Of a stretch of 64,000 nt of DNA, positions 44,116 through 52,268 are shown one piece after another. The position numbers and the translations under genes were made by a program. The stretch covers positions 2,976,001-3,040,000 of the forward strand of contig NZ_AP014862.1 in the NCBI RefSeq assembly GCF_002355475.1, written 5' to 3'. A model generated the notes under the pieces. The model worked only from the letters and a program-made list of their open reading frames with translations, ran no database searches and was not told where the DNA came from. This stretch comes from Pseudomonas furukawaii. Lineage in GTDB: Bacteria; Pseudomonadota; Gammaproteobacteria; Pseudomonadales; Pseudomonadaceae. Position 1 is the stretch's first letter; every line of letters starts with the position of its first letter.

Positions 44116-44280
44116 TGTAACGGCTCGCGTTTGAAAACGGCCGGGCTCGCAATCGATGCAATTTCCAGCTCAGATTAACTGCGGCTGACGAAGCCCTCGG
44201 GCTCACATTAGCTGCGAGCGAGCTTGCATTCAGCCGCGCCGGCTTGCATTTAATCTCAATGGGCTCACGCTTTCTGCAAC
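44116..44280. repeat. Left inverted repeat array (multi-site transposon-like end)
   Basis: It begins TGTAACGGCTCGCG at 44116. Going inward it holds ATTAACTGCGG (around 44174), ATTAGCTGCGA (around 44207) and two CTTGCATT units (44223, 44243). All of these are reverse complements of units in the array at 48602-48767 and in the same order from the tip. It starts two bases after the P-type ATPase stop. Confidence 0.7.
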
Positions 44281-44301
44281 TGAACGCCCCTCGCTCAGAC
44301 C

Positions 44302-44327
44302 GTCCAATAAACCAAGGTTTATTGGAC
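44302..44327 (-). terminator. Strong hairpin downstream of the CDF-like gene
   Basis: Perfect 12-bp inverted repeat GTCCAATAAACC-AA-GGTTTATTGGAC. It lies about 65 bp beyond the end of the minus-strand transporter gene and is probably its terminator, although a T run is lacking. Confidence 0.55.
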
Positions 44328-44393
44328 TGTCCGTACCATTGATGTTCACTTGTAGAAAGTGAGCCCATCGCGATGGAATACAGGATCGGTTGG

Positions 44394-45287
44394 TCAGGCT
44401 TTCAATGCCAGGATTCGGCGCGCACCGTTCAATACGATGAGGCCAACGACCGTACCAATCACCAAGTCTGGGTAGGGAGAGCCCGTCCACGCAACCAGCG
44501 CGCCGGCGACGATAACGCCAATGTTCGCGAGCACATCGTTGGCCGAAAAAATCCAGCTCGCTTTCATGTGTGCACCGCCTTCGCGATGGCCATAGATCAT
44601 CAAGAGACAGCTGGCGTTTGCGACGAGTGCAACTAAGCCAATCCCCATCATCAGCATCGACTCAGGTTCGCTGCCATAGTGGAAGCGTCTAGCCACCTCC
44701 ACGAGTACGCCCAGTGCCAACAGGATCTGAAAGAAACCCGCCAGGTGCGCAGCGCGAACTTGCAGCTGTGCACTGCGGCCGACGGCAAAGAGAGCCAAGC
44801 CATAGACGGCAGCATCCGCAAACATGTCCAGCGAGTCGGCAATAAGGCCCGTCGACTGAGCGATCAACCCTGCGCCCATCTCGATAACAAACATGGCAGC
44901 GTTGATGCCGAGCAAAATTTTCAGGGTGCTCGCCTCTTTCGACGCCGCTAATTCCTCATCAGCGCGATTGGTCGAGGCTGCTTCCTGACTAGCTGGTTGA
45001 GTCCCCAGTAGCGCTGCCCCTAGACCCAGGGACTCCAGCTTGGTAGTGATTGGGTCAACCGCCCCGTCATGGAAAGCGAGTACCTGCCTGCTGCTCAGAT
45101 CAAAGGACAACGAACGAAGCTCAGGCAAGCTATTCAGCGCGAGCCGAATCATTCGCTCTTCCGAAGGGCAATCCATCTTGGGTACAGAAAAATGGCTGAC
45201 CCAGGCTCCTTCGGTCGAGGGCGCGCTCGCTGCTTCAGCAGGCGCTGACACTGAACCGCAGCCACAGGATTTTTCACACGAGCTCAT
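44394..45287 (-). CDS. CDF-type heavy-metal transporter with Cys-rich N-terminus
   Basis: A 297-residue membrane protein. The N-terminal 100 residues hold a Cys-rich start (SSCEKSCGCGS) and an HMA-like beta-alpha domain with MDCPSEERMIRLALNSL. Five to six helices of a cation-diffusion-facilitator-like domain follow (GLIADSLDMFADAAVYGLALFAVG has the D-x3-D metal site; WIFSANDVLANIGVIVAGALVAWTG). It lacks the usual cytoplasmic C-terminal CDF domain. It probably exports Cd, Pb or Zn. It is divergent from cadR with a MerR-type operator in between; export of these metals is inferred from that regulator. Confidence 0.87.
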   Translation of the reverse strand: MSSCEKSCGCGSVSAPAEAASAPSTEGAWVSHFSVPKMDCPSEERMIRLALNSLPELRSLSFDLSSRQVLAFHDGAVDPITTKLESLGLGAALLGTQPASQEAASTNRADEELAASKEASTLKILLGINAAMFVIEMGAGLIAQSTGLIADSLDMFADAAVYGLALFAVGRSAQLQVRAAHLAGFFQILLALGVLVEVARRFHYGSEPESMLMMGIGLVALVANASCLLMIYGHREGGAHMKASWIFSANDVLANIGVIVAGALVAWTGSPYPDLVIGTVVGLIVLNGARRILALKA

Positions 45288-45320
45288 GATCCGCCTCTCC
45301 TATCAGGTTCAATTCTGGCA

Positions 45321-45351
45321 ATTGAAAACCATATAGCAGGTATAGGGTCAA
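45321..45351 (-). promoter_or_regulatory. CadR/PbrR-type operator-promoter of the CDF gene
   Basis: On the minus strand: TTGACC (-35, 45351-45346), a long 19-bp spacer and TTCAAT (-10, 45326-45321). The spacer holds the interrupted palindrome ACCCTATA-N5-TATATGGT. Over-long spacers with such palindromes are the mark of MerR-family activation, and the motif matches the second operator at 45841. Confidence 0.75.
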
Positions 45352-45387
45352 GCCTGGATATACTGGCTGTTTATCGAGGAGCAGCCT

Positions 45388-45795
45388 ATGCGCATTGGTC
45401 AACTTGCACAGCTGACGGGAGCGGACATTCAGACCATTCGTTTCTATGAGCGCCAGGGCCTGCTTGCATCGCCCAATCGCCAGGCAAATGGCTACCGAGC
45501 CTACGAAGCGGATCATGTGGAGAAACTGCTGTTCATCCGCCGTTGCCGGTCCTTTGGCATGTCGTTGGACGAAATTGGTGTTTTGCAGAGCGTTCAAGCA
45601 CAGCCGCAGCAACCGTGCGCGGCGGTCAATACGCTGCTTGATAGCCATATCGCCCAGGTCAGGGCCCAGATCGCATCCTTGCAAGCCCTGGAAAACCAGT
45701 TGGTGACGTTACGCAGCTGCTGCGATGACGAACGACAAAGCCTGGACTGCGGAATACTTTCGGGTCTAGTGGAGGGAGGCAAACGGCTTCCATAA
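45388..45795 (+). CDS. cadR: Cd(II)/Pb(II)-responsive MerR-family regulator CadR
   Basis: A 135-residue MerR regulator. The HTH is MRIGQLAQLTGADIQTIRFYERQGLL, followed by GYRAYEADHVEKLLFIRRCRSFGMSLDEIGVLQ and a long dimerisation helix. Metal-binding cysteines are at PCAAVN (about residue 77) and in the C-terminal RSCCDDERQSLDCG, the pattern of CadR/PbrR proteins for Cd, Pb and Zn. It is divergent from the CDF transporter and upstream of a DUF3703-lspA operon, both with matching operators. Confidence 0.94.
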   Translation: MRIGQLAQLTGADIQTIRFYERQGLLASPNRQANGYRAYEADHVEKLLFIRRCRSFGMSLDEIGVLQSVQAQPQQPCAAVNTLLDSHIAQVRAQIASLQALENQLVTLRSCCDDERQSLDCGILSGLVEGGKRLP

Positions 45796-45840
45796 GGCGC
45801 GCTAGAAAAGTGCCATTCGCTTCTGCTCAAAGCGTAGAGC

Positions 45841-45871
45841 TTGACCCTATAGCGGCTACAGGGTGTTCACT
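45841..45871 (+). promoter_or_regulatory. CadR-type operator-promoter of the DUF3703-lspA operon
   Basis: TTGACC (45841-45846), 19-bp spacer, TTCACT (45866-45871). The spacer palindrome ACCCTATAG-CGG-CTACAGGGT (45844-45864) is a textbook CadR/PbrR site. It lies about 55 bp before the DUF3703 gene, so the operon should respond to the same metals as the CDF gene. Confidence 0.82.
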
Positions 45872-45925
45872 TGCACGATCGGCCCAGAATCATGGCCTTC
45901 CAACTGCTGCGCAAGTGAGTTCCAG

Positions 45926-46273
45926 ATGAATACCGCCCTCCGCAATGCCATCGATGAAGCCTTTTTCCAGGCAAGGACAGCACTCCGTGAAAAGGCGCCA
46001 ACCGAGGCATTCCCCTGGCTCGAGCGCGCCCACATCTTGAGCCAGCACATGCCCGTCCTGCATGCGCGGAGCCATTGGTTGATGCTAAGGGCTGGCTGGC
46101 AGTTGCGCGACTACCGGGAAATGTTCGGCCAAGCACCACGGATCATCGCTGCCGTGTTGTTCTCGAAGATCTGGGTACCGCTCGGCAATACCGGACGCGC
46201 GAGGATCAGTGCATTCGCGCCGATGCCCGTCTCACCCGGATTGCAGCGACTGTTTCAGGGAGCGAAACAATGA
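45926..46273 (+). CDS. DUF3703 family protein
   Basis: A 115-residue soluble protein of the DUF3703 family. It begins MNTALRNAIDEAFFQARTALREKAPTEAFPWLERAHILSQHM, with two TPR-like helices, and has conserved His residues (HILSQHMPVLHARSHWLM). The family is repeatedly found next to CDF transporters and lspA in metal-resistance elements, but no activity is known. The stop overlaps the lspA start (ATGA). The gene follows a CadR-type promoter. Confidence 0.83.
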   Translation: MNTALRNAIDEAFFQARTALREKAPTEAFPWLERAHILSQHMPVLHARSHWLMLRAGWQLRDYREMFGQAPRIIAAVLFSKIWVPLGNTGRARISAFAPMPVSPGLQRLFQGAKQ

Positions 46274-46779
46274 AATCGCCACTTGGAATGGCGCACCGTA
46301 TCACTCCCGGGCTCTGGTGGACGCTATCGCTAGCCGTTGCCCTGGCCGACCAGGCGATCAAATATGTAATTGAGGGTTCGCTCTCGGTCGGCGCCGTGGT
46401 TCCTCTGACCCCAGTCTTCAATCTGGTCCATTTCTGGAATACCGGCGCAGCGTTCAGCTTCCTAGCTGACGCGGGCGGTTGGCAGCGCTACTTCTTCATT
46501 CTCCTCGCACTGGTTGTTTCGATTGGGCTCGCGTTGCTCTTGCGTAAGCCCAGGGCCAAGCTCGAAGCGCTGGGCTATAGCCTCATACTGGGAGGGGCAG
46601 TGGGGAATCTGATCGATCGCAGCTTCCGAGGCCATGTGATCGACTATCTGGATTTTTTCTGGCAATCCTGGCATTGGCCTGCATTCAACTTGGCGGACAT
46701 CGGCATCGTGGGCGGTGCCGCCATGTTGCTCCTGAGCAGTGTGCTGAGTCCCAGCGCGGAACTGGACCGGGGCAGATAA
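46270..46779 (+). CDS. lspA: Signal peptidase II (lipoprotein signal peptidase), island copy
   Basis: A 169-residue membrane aspartyl protease that cleaves prolipoprotein signal peptides. Four helices; the conserved N-x-x-N/D motifs appear as FWNTGAAFSFL (with Asn) and the two catalytic aspartates as GNLIDRS and FNLADIGI. It overlaps the DUF3703 gene by 4 bases and the next start by 1 base. LspA copies in Cd/Pb/Zn islands are well known (for example in pbr operons) and supplement the chromosomal enzyme; why metals need it is not settled. Confidence 0.93.
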   Translation: MKSPLGMAHRITPGLWWTLSLAVALADQAIKYVIEGSLSVGAVVPLTPVFNLVHFWNTGAAFSFLADAGGWQRYFFILLALVVSIGLALLLRKPRAKLEALGYSLILGGAVGNLIDRSFRGHVIDYLDFFWQSWHWPAFNLADIGIVGGAAMLLLSSVLSPSAELDRGR

Positions 46780-47525
46780 TGCGAAGCTCGGATGCCGCAG
46801 AAGTGGCTCGCTGGTCAGGCCATGCCTGGGTCGGCCCCGGTATCGGCGTCTTTCTCGGCCATGCCGCCCACCAGGATTGGCACCATCATCAAGCACATCA
46901 AATTGCAGTGGGGCTCGACGCCGCGATAACGGTTGAAACGCCGTTGGGTGGGCAATCTGGGGCTGCCATCTTGATTCCGGCAGGCTTGAAGCACCGGCTC
47001 AGTGCTGGGCAGGTCCTGTCGATCTACCTGGATGTGCTGTCCGATGAGGCGCGTGCCTTGCGGGTGAGCGGAGCCGTGAGGCTGATGGAGATCGTAGCGG
47101 CCGATATTGCTGCGATGGTCGAGGCACTGAGGGCGTCGGGGCATTCGCCTGTCCAGTTGCAGGCGCAGGTACGTCGGCTGTTGCGGCTTGCCGATCCACC
47201 AATCCCTGATCCGCGCTTGACCAAGGTCACCGCAGCGCTGCGCGAAGGCCAAATGGGGCGTGAGGCAATGGCCGCGTTGGTGCATTTGTCACCCACGCGT
47301 TTTTCCCATTGGTTCGTGGAGCAAACCGGCCTGCCGTTGCGCAGCTATGTCAAATGGCTGCGCCTCACCCAAGCCCTGCAACACCTGGCCAAAGGGGGAC
47401 GGCTGACCGAAGCCGCGCATGCGGCGGGTTTTTCCGACTCGGCGCATTTCTCCCGGACATTCAGGGCGCTGCTGGGCATCGATCCGTCCTCCGCCCTGGC
47501 TGCGGTCGATCTCCAGAAGTCATAG
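46779..47525 (+). CDS. AraC-family transcriptional regulator
   Basis: A 248-residue regulator. The N-terminal cupin-like domain (about residues 15-100) has His-rich HQDWHHHQAHQIAVGLD, which could bind a metal. The C-terminal AraC domain (about 145-240) contains LVHLSPTRFSHWFVEQTGLPLRSYVKWLRL and LTEAAHAAGFSDSAHFSRTFRALLGI. It begins at the last base of the lspA stop codon and so belongs to the CadR-controlled operon. Its own targets are not evident; the next gene (fatty-acid hydroxylase-like) is a candidate. Confidence 0.88.
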   Translation: MRSSDAAEVARWSGHAWVGPGIGVFLGHAAHQDWHHHQAHQIAVGLDAAITVETPLGGQSGAAILIPAGLKHRLSAGQVLSIYLDVLSDEARALRVSGAVRLMEIVAADIAAMVEALRASGHSPVQLQAQVRRLLRLADPPIPDPRLTKVTAALREGQMGREAMAALVHLSPTRFSHWFVEQTGLPLRSYVKWLRLTQALQHLAKGGRLTEAAHAAGFSDSAHFSRTFRALLGIDPSSALAAVDLQKS

Positions 47526-47593
47526 CTCTTTCGTTCAAGTCGAACGTCGTCCTCTGCACCTACCGTGAAGGCTCTCTACATAGGAGCTGAGCG

Positions 47594-48460
47594 ATGTCCA
47601 CTTCTCTTCGATTCGCCCTACGCTGGTTGAGCTATCCGCTCGTGTTTGGTGGCAGCGCCGCCTTCATGGTCTGGGCCTTGTACGCCGGGGTGCCGTACTG
47701 GCCCAGCACACCCTTGGTAGCCGCAGTCGGTCTATTGGCCGTCGCGGGGCTGGAGCGTATCCAGCCTTTCCGGGAGGGCTGGCTGGAGGATCACCAGGAC
47801 ACCCTGACCGACCTGGTGCATATGCTGGTGAATCTTTCCGTCATCCAGTTCACCGCCGAAATCCTGGCCAGGCTGGGCGATGCAGTGCCGGCTACAGTTC
47901 GTCTCTTCCCAGTCGAGAGTCCACTTTGGGTTCAGCTGCTGCTGGTCGCCGTCGTGCTCGATCTGAGCCTGTATGCCATGCACCGCATCAGCCACCACGT
48001 ACCCTGGCTGTGGCGTTTTCACATGATTCACCACAGCGCCGAGCGCTTGTACTGGATGAATGGGGAGCGCCGGCATCCCCTACATGCGATGCTCATGGCT
48101 GGCCCGGGATTGGTGCTGCTGTTTGCATCCGGCGCGCCTTCGGCAGTGGTTGCCACCTGGTTCGGCATTCTGACCGTTCACTTGGGCTTTCAGCACTCGA
48201 ACCTGGATTACCGGCTGGGTTGGCTGCGCCATGTCATCGGGGTGGCTGAAATTCATCGTTGGCACCACAAGCGCGACTTCGAAGATGCCCAGGTGAACTT
48301 CGGCGAATTTCTGATGGTGTGGGATCGGCTATTCGGGACGTTCTACGACAGTACAGGAAAGCAGGGCGACGCCAATGTCGGCTTGCGTGAGAGGGACTAT
48401 CCCAAGGGTTACCTTGGTCAGTTGACCGAACCCTTTGGGCGAGACCGAGCCCGCACATAG
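47594..48460 (+). CDS. Fatty-acid hydroxylase/sterol desaturase-family membrane protein
   Basis: A 288-residue membrane di-iron enzyme of the sterol desaturase superfamily. Three histidine clusters provide the metal site: HRISHH (about residue 119), HMIHHSAE (about 138) and HRWHHK (about 222). Four to five hydrophobic segments flank them. AGGAGCTGAGCG precedes the start. The substrate is unknown; similar proteins modify membrane lipids. It is the last gene of the cassette before the right repeat array, so it may help membranes cope with metal stress. Confidence 0.88.
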   Translation: MSTSLRFALRWLSYPLVFGGSAAFMVWALYAGVPYWPSTPLVAAVGLLAVAGLERIQPFREGWLEDHQDTLTDLVHMLVNLSVIQFTAEILARLGDAVPATVRLFPVESPLWVQLLLVAVVLDLSLYAMHRISHHVPWLWRFHMIHHSAERLYWMNGERRHPLHAMLMAGPGLVLLFASGAPSAVVATWFGILTVHLGFQHSNLDYRLGWLRHVIGVAEIHRWHHKRDFEDAQVNFGEFLMVWDRLFGTFYDSTGKQGDANVGLRERDYPKGYLGQLTEPFGRDRART

Positions 48461-48601
48461 CGTAGTGGGCCTCAAAGCTGTAGGCCCCATGTGTTTGCCT
48501 GGAATGATCTGGCTCGTGGGCGGAAGAGACTAGATGTTCCCGCATGCCAAGCAGACATGCGCTCTAACGAGGCAATCGATTCACTACCTATAAGCCCCGT
48601 C

Positions 48602-48767
48602 ATTTGCAATTAATGCTGGTTGGTAGCCATGGAATGCAGGTCAGCGCGGATAAATGCAGGTTCATTCGCAGCTAATACTGGTTTGCCGGGCCGGTCAGTC
48701 GCAGTTAATTCCGGTCGAAAATCGTATTGATTGCAGGTCGGGACGTTTTCGTTTGCAAGCCGTTACA
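48602..48767. repeat. Right inverted repeat array (multi-site transposon-like end)
   Basis: It lies in the 346-bp gene-free stretch 48461-48806. Units include TTGCAATTAATGCTGG (48604), AATGCAGGTCAGCG, TTCGCAGCTAATACTGG (48665), GTCGCAGTTAATTCCGG (48698) and ATTGCAGGTCGGGACG. It ends at ...GCCGTTACA (48767). It is colinear with the reverse complement of the left array for about 150 bp. From 48461 to 48600 I see no other feature. Confidence 0.72.
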
Positions 48768-48806
48768 AGTAGGAGACTGACAGTCGTTACCCCATGAGGA
48801 TTCTCC

Positions 48807-50534
48807 GTGGCCCGCATTCGCCGACTGCAAATTAGCAACTTCCGGTCTATCCAGGCGCTCGACTGGGTGCCGGCCCCCGGAATTAACTGCCTCATTGGTC
48901 CGGGTGACAGTGGGAAGTCCAGCATCCTGGACGCGATTGACCTTTGCGTCGGCGCCCGCCGAGGCGGCACGTTCGGCGACATGGACTTCTTCGCATTAAA
49001 CGTCGATGTACCCATCACCATCAGCGTGGCGCTTGGCGATTTGCCGGTATCGCTGATGGATATCGATGTCTACGGCGAGTTCTTGCGTGGATTCCATCCC
49101 GGTACGGGGGAAGTCGAAGACGAACCGCGAGCGGGGCTGGAGACCGTCATCACCTTGCGTCTGCAAGTTGGTGCCGATTTGGAGCCTGTTTGGACACTTT
49201 TCTCCGAGCGCGCGGAGCAGCAGCAACTTGAACGCACTCTTCCCTGGAAAGAACGAGCGGCACTAGCGCCCGCCCGTATCGGCAGCTTTGCGAGCTCGAA
49301 CCTGTCGTGGAGTCGTGGCTCAGTGCTCAATCGACTTACCGATGAGCGCGCCGAGCTTGGTGCTGAACTGGCGCGCGCCGCTAGGCAAGCAAGAGCGAAC
49401 TTTGGCAATCAAGCAGCCGAACATCTGACCCAGACGCTTGAGGTCGTGCAACGCACAGCACAGCATCTTGGCGTTTCGGTCGGGGCTATGCCTCAGGCGC
49501 TCCTTGACGCACATTCTGTGTCGATTGGCGAGGGGGCGATCGCGCTGCACAGTGAAACAGGTATTCCGCTGCGCTCCCTTGGCACGGGCTCGTCACGCTT
49601 GCTAGTGGCAGGGCTTCAAAGGGCTGCGGCCAGCGCCGCGCCAATTGCCCTGGTTGATGAGGTGGAATACGGGCTTGAACCTCATCGGCTCATGCGATTC
49701 CTGGACTCGCTGGGTGCAAAGGACGCTGCCGCTCCGTTGCAAGTGTTCATGACGACGCACTCGCCGGTCGCGCTGCGCGAGCTGTCCGGCAGCCAGTTAT
49801 TCGTTGTTCGGTCAGCACCTCAGCGCCACAGTGTTATGCCAGCTGGGGAAGCCAACGAGGTACAAAGTACCCTTCGGAAGGACCCCGAAGCATTCCTCGC
49901 CAAATCCATCATCGTTTGCGAGGGGGCCAGCGAGGTTGGCTTCGCGCGTGGCCTTGACCAATGGTGGGTCAGTCTTGGCGCTACCTCATTCCTGGCCCAT
50001 GGCGGCGCGTATGTGGACGCCGGCGGGGGAAGCCCCGATAACAGTCTTATCCGGGGAACAGCACTTCTGAACTTGGGTTACCGCGTGATGGTTTTTGTAG
50101 ATGCCGACAAGCCTTCGACCGCGGGGCTCGCTGAAGCATTCTTGGCCGCCGGCGGGCAAATTCTTACATGGCGACCAGGTCTCACTCTGGAGGACGAGAT
50201 CTTCCGCCATCTCAGTGACCAAGCACTCGATGCACTTCTGGCGAAAGCCGAAACAATAGTGGGTGCAGAGCTGATGAACGCACACATTCAGACGAAGTCC
50301 CAAGGCCGCGTGACGCTGAACGATATCCGAGCCGAGCGACTCGTGGATGGGTACTCACCTGAGAGACGAGAGCTGCTGGGAACCGCATCCCGTATCCGCA
50401 ACAGCGGCTGGTTCAAGTCGCTGACAACCTATCAGGAGGTTGCAAGGGACATCGTCGGTCCGTCTTTACAGAACGCCGAACCGGGCTTCATGGCAGTCAC
50501 GAATCAGCTCTGGACGTTTACAAGTGCCCCCTGA
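48807..50534 (+). CDS. gajA: Gabija-type OLD-family nuclease/ATPase (GajA)
   Basis: A 575-residue protein, close to GajA length (about 580). The N-terminal ABC-type ATPase has Walker A GPGDSGKS (31-38), a signature-like LRSLGTGSSRLLVAGL, Walker B IALVDEVEYGLEP and the switch His in MTTHSPVALREL. The C-terminal TOPRIM nuclease domain contains IVCEGASEVGFARGL and VMVFVDADKPS (D-x-D). GajA proteins nick specific DNA when nucleotides are depleted by phage. The next gene overlaps it by 11 bp and encodes a UvrD-like helicase, completing a Gabija pair. The gene starts 40 bp outside the right repeat array. Confidence 0.85.
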   Translation: MARIRRLQISNFRSIQALDWVPAPGINCLIGPGDSGKSSILDAIDLCVGARRGGTFGDMDFFALNVDVPITISVALGDLPVSLMDIDVYGEFLRGFHPGTGEVEDEPRAGLETVITLRLQVGADLEPVWTLFSERAEQQQLERTLPWKERAALAPARIGSFASSNLSWSRGSVLNRLTDERAELGAELARAARQARANFGNQAAEHLTQTLEVVQRTAQHLGVSVGAMPQALLDAHSVSIGEGAIALHSETGIPLRSLGTGSSRLLVAGLQRAAASAAPIALVDEVEYGLEPHRLMRFLDSLGAKDAAAPLQVFMTTHSPVALRELSGSQLFVVRSAPQRHSVMPAGEANEVQSTLRKDPEAFLAKSIIVCEGASEVGFARGLDQWWVSLGATSFLAHGGAYVDAGGGSPDNSLIRGTALLNLGYRVMVFVDADKPSTAGLAEAFLAAGGQILTWRPGLTLEDEIFRHLSDQALDALLAKAETIVGAELMNAHIQTKSQGRVTLNDIRAERLVDGYSPERRELLGTASRIRNSGWFKSLTTYQEVARDIVGPSLQNAEPGFMAVTNQLWTFTSAP

Positions 50535-51951
50535 GATTGATCTTTTCGCTATCGAGCGTGGCTCCATAACGGCCCCCGCAGGTTGTGGAAAAACGCAATT
50601 GATTGCCGAGACGCTCATCGCGCATAGGCAGAGCAAACCCATCCTCGTCTTGACACATACGAACGCCGGCGTTGCGGCCATACGGGCGCGCCTGAGACGA
50701 GCCGGTGTTCCTAACTCCGCATATCGAGTCTCCACCATTGACGGATTCTCGATGCGCCTGATCGCTAAGTTCCCAGCGCGAAGCGGCCATAACCCGCAGA
50801 TCCTACAGCTGCATCAACCCAATACTGACTACCCGGCAATTCGGGAGGCCGCCATGCAGTTGTTGCAGGCCGGTCACCTCGCTCAGCCCCTTCGCGCCAC
50901 CTATGCACGGTTGCTTGTCGACGAGTACCAAGACTGCAACGTCGTCCAGCACGCCATCGTGTCTGGTTTGGCCCAGGTGCTTCCGACCTGCGTGCTCGGT
51001 GACCCGATGCAAGCCATCTTCGACTTTCGTGGCAATCGACTGGTGCATTGGGCGAATGAGGTGCAACCCCTGTTTCCCGCAGCGGGAGAGTTGAGGATAC
51101 CGTGGCGCTGGCGGCTGGCTGGAGCTGAGAACCTCGGGCAGTGGCTGCTCGCCATAAGGCAACAACTTCAAGCTGGTCAGCCGGTGGATCTGCGCACGGC
51201 TCCAGCAGAAGTGCGTTGGGTGCAGCTAAACGCCGGAACCGAAGTTCAGCAGCGACTGGTGGCCGCGAGAACCGAAGCTCCCAACGCTCAGGGTAGCGTC
51301 CTCATCATCGGGGACTCCATCAACGTGCAAGGTCGCCATCAGCTCACGAGCCAGACACCCGGTGCCATGGCCGTAGAAGCCGTCGACCTGAGAGATCTCG
51401 TCAACTTCGCCAGGAACTTTGACTTGCAGGGTGCCAATGCTCTGGCACAACTTGTGGAGTTTGCTTCCAGCGTAATGACGGGGGTAGGTGCAGCAAACCT
51501 GCGAACGCGCGTGGAGTCGCTGCGTGCAGGAAGGGCCCGAACGCCTCCGACCGCGGCCGAGGCTGCGGCGATCGATTTCGTAGCAGCGCCAACATTGGGG
51601 CAAGCGCTCCGTGTGATCGATACGCTCGCTGAGCAGCACGGGGCACGTGTATACCGACCGGAGGTTCTGTACTGCTGCCGGTCTGCAATGCAAGCGGTGG
51701 TGGGAGGTGCTGCCGACTTTCTGAGTGCAGCCATTCAAGCGCGAGAGCGCAATAGACACCTTGCCCGACCGATCGCAAGACGCTCTGTAGGCAGCACATT
51801 ACTTCTCAAGGGGCTCGAGGCGGATGTCTCGGTTGTCCTGCATCCTGAGCTTATGACCCCCCAGAATCTATACGTCGCACTGACGAGGGGCGCAAGGCAT
51901 GTCGTGGTGTGTTCACCAACCCCCATCCTTACGCCCGTGGTAAACGGCTGA
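50524..51951 (+). CDS. gajB: Gabija-type UvrD-like helicase (GajB)
   Basis: A 475-residue superfamily 1A helicase, near GajB size (about 490). Motifs in order: Walker A TAPAGCGKTQLIAE, motif Ia VLTHTNAGVAAIRAR, Walker B LLVDEYQDCN, motif III GDPMQAIFDF, and the C-terminal LLKGLEADVSVVLHPE with YVALTRGARHVVVC (motifs V-VI). GTG 50524 lies inside the end of gajA, giving an 11-bp overlap. In known Gabija systems GajB is activated by DNA ends produced by GajA and hydrolyses nucleotides. Confidence 0.83.
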   Translation: MPPEIDLFAIERGSITAPAGCGKTQLIAETLIAHRQSKPILVLTHTNAGVAAIRARLRRAGVPNSAYRVSTIDGFSMRLIAKFPARSGHNPQILQLHQPNTDYPAIREAAMQLLQAGHLAQPLRATYARLLVDEYQDCNVVQHAIVSGLAQVLPTCVLGDPMQAIFDFRGNRLVHWANEVQPLFPAAGELRIPWRWRLAGAENLGQWLLAIRQQLQAGQPVDLRTAPAEVRWVQLNAGTEVQQRLVAARTEAPNAQGSVLIIGDSINVQGRHQLTSQTPGAMAVEAVDLRDLVNFARNFDLQGANALAQLVEFASSVMTGVGAANLRTRVESLRAGRARTPPTAAEAAAIDFVAAPTLGQALRVIDTLAEQHGARVYRPEVLYCCRSAMQAVVGGAADFLSAAIQARERNRHLARPIARRSVGSTLLLKGLEADVSVVLHPELMTPQNLYVALTRGARHVVVCSPTPILTPVVNG

Positions 51952-51973
51952 TCCTTTTGTAGCGCTTACGGGC

Positions 51974-52004
51974 TTGACCTTGCCATCGTGTCAAGGTCGA
52001 TGCT
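51974..52004 (+). promoter_or_regulatory. CueR-type copper promoter
   Basis: TTGACC (51974-51979), 19-bp spacer, GATGCT (51999-52004). The spacer contains the interrupted palindrome ACCTTG-N8-CAAGGT, the classic CueR/HmrR box. It drives the metallochaperone at 52049. No cueR gene is in the window, so the regulator would act from elsewhere in the genome. Confidence 0.75.
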
Positions 52005-52048
52005 GTCCGTGCGGTAACTTGAGCCGCGGACGAAATGAGGTGAAAGAC

Positions 52049-52249
52049 ATGTTTAGTCTGAGTGTTGCGGGGATGGGCTGTGGCAGTTGCGTGAGCAAAA
52101 TCACGAAGGCCATTCAAGCTCTGGATCAGGATGCACGAGTAGAAGTGGATCGAGCGGCCGGCAAGGTCACCGTTGAGAGCACAGAAAGTGCCGAATCGAT
52201 CCGCGAACTCATCCAGGAGCTTGGCTATTCGGCCCAGGTCAGCGCTTGA
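52049..52249 (+). CDS. copZ: CopZ-like copper chaperone (HMA domain)
   Basis: A 66-residue soluble heavy-metal-associated domain. It begins MFSLSVAGMGCGSCVSKITKAI, with the metal site MGCGSC (a CxxC motif), then VEVDRAAGKVTVES and IRELIQELGYSAQVSA, the usual beta-alpha-beta-beta-alpha-beta fold. It carries Cu(I) in the cytoplasm, probably to a P-type ATPase. The start has ATGAGGTGAAAGAC upstream and a CueR-type promoter precedes it. Confidence 0.92.
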   Translation: MFSLSVAGMGCGSCVSKITKAIQALDQDARVEVDRAAGKVTVESTESAESIRELIQELGYSAQVSA

Positions 52250-52268
52250 GCGCTGACCTGCTATCCCA

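Larger units (their letters stand above)
44116..48767. mobile_element. Candidate transposon or cassette bounded by inverted repeat arrays, carrying CadR metal genes
   Basis: A 4.65-kb segment framed by arrays at 44116-44280 and 48602-48767. These are homologous over about 150 bp in opposite orientation. The tips read CTAGTTGTAACGGCT on the left and CTACTTGTAACGGCT (reverse complement) on the right. Both arrays contain multiple CGCAGYTAAT and TGCARG-type units, as in the multi-site ends of Tn7/Tn5053-type transposons. Cargo is a CadR-controlled cassette. No transposase is inside, so it would have to be moved in trans or is a decayed element. No clean 5-bp target duplication was seen (CTAGT versus AGTAG). 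Confidence 0.6.

Noticed and set aside
48602-48767. Possible CRISPR array from repeated GCAGTTAAT-type units
   Set aside because: Unit length and spacing are irregular, units are partly divergent, and there are no cas genes; a transposon-end explanation fits better.
44111-48772. 5-bp target duplication around the CadR cassette
   Set aside because: Flanks read CTAGT and AGTAG, which are not direct repeats; not claimed.
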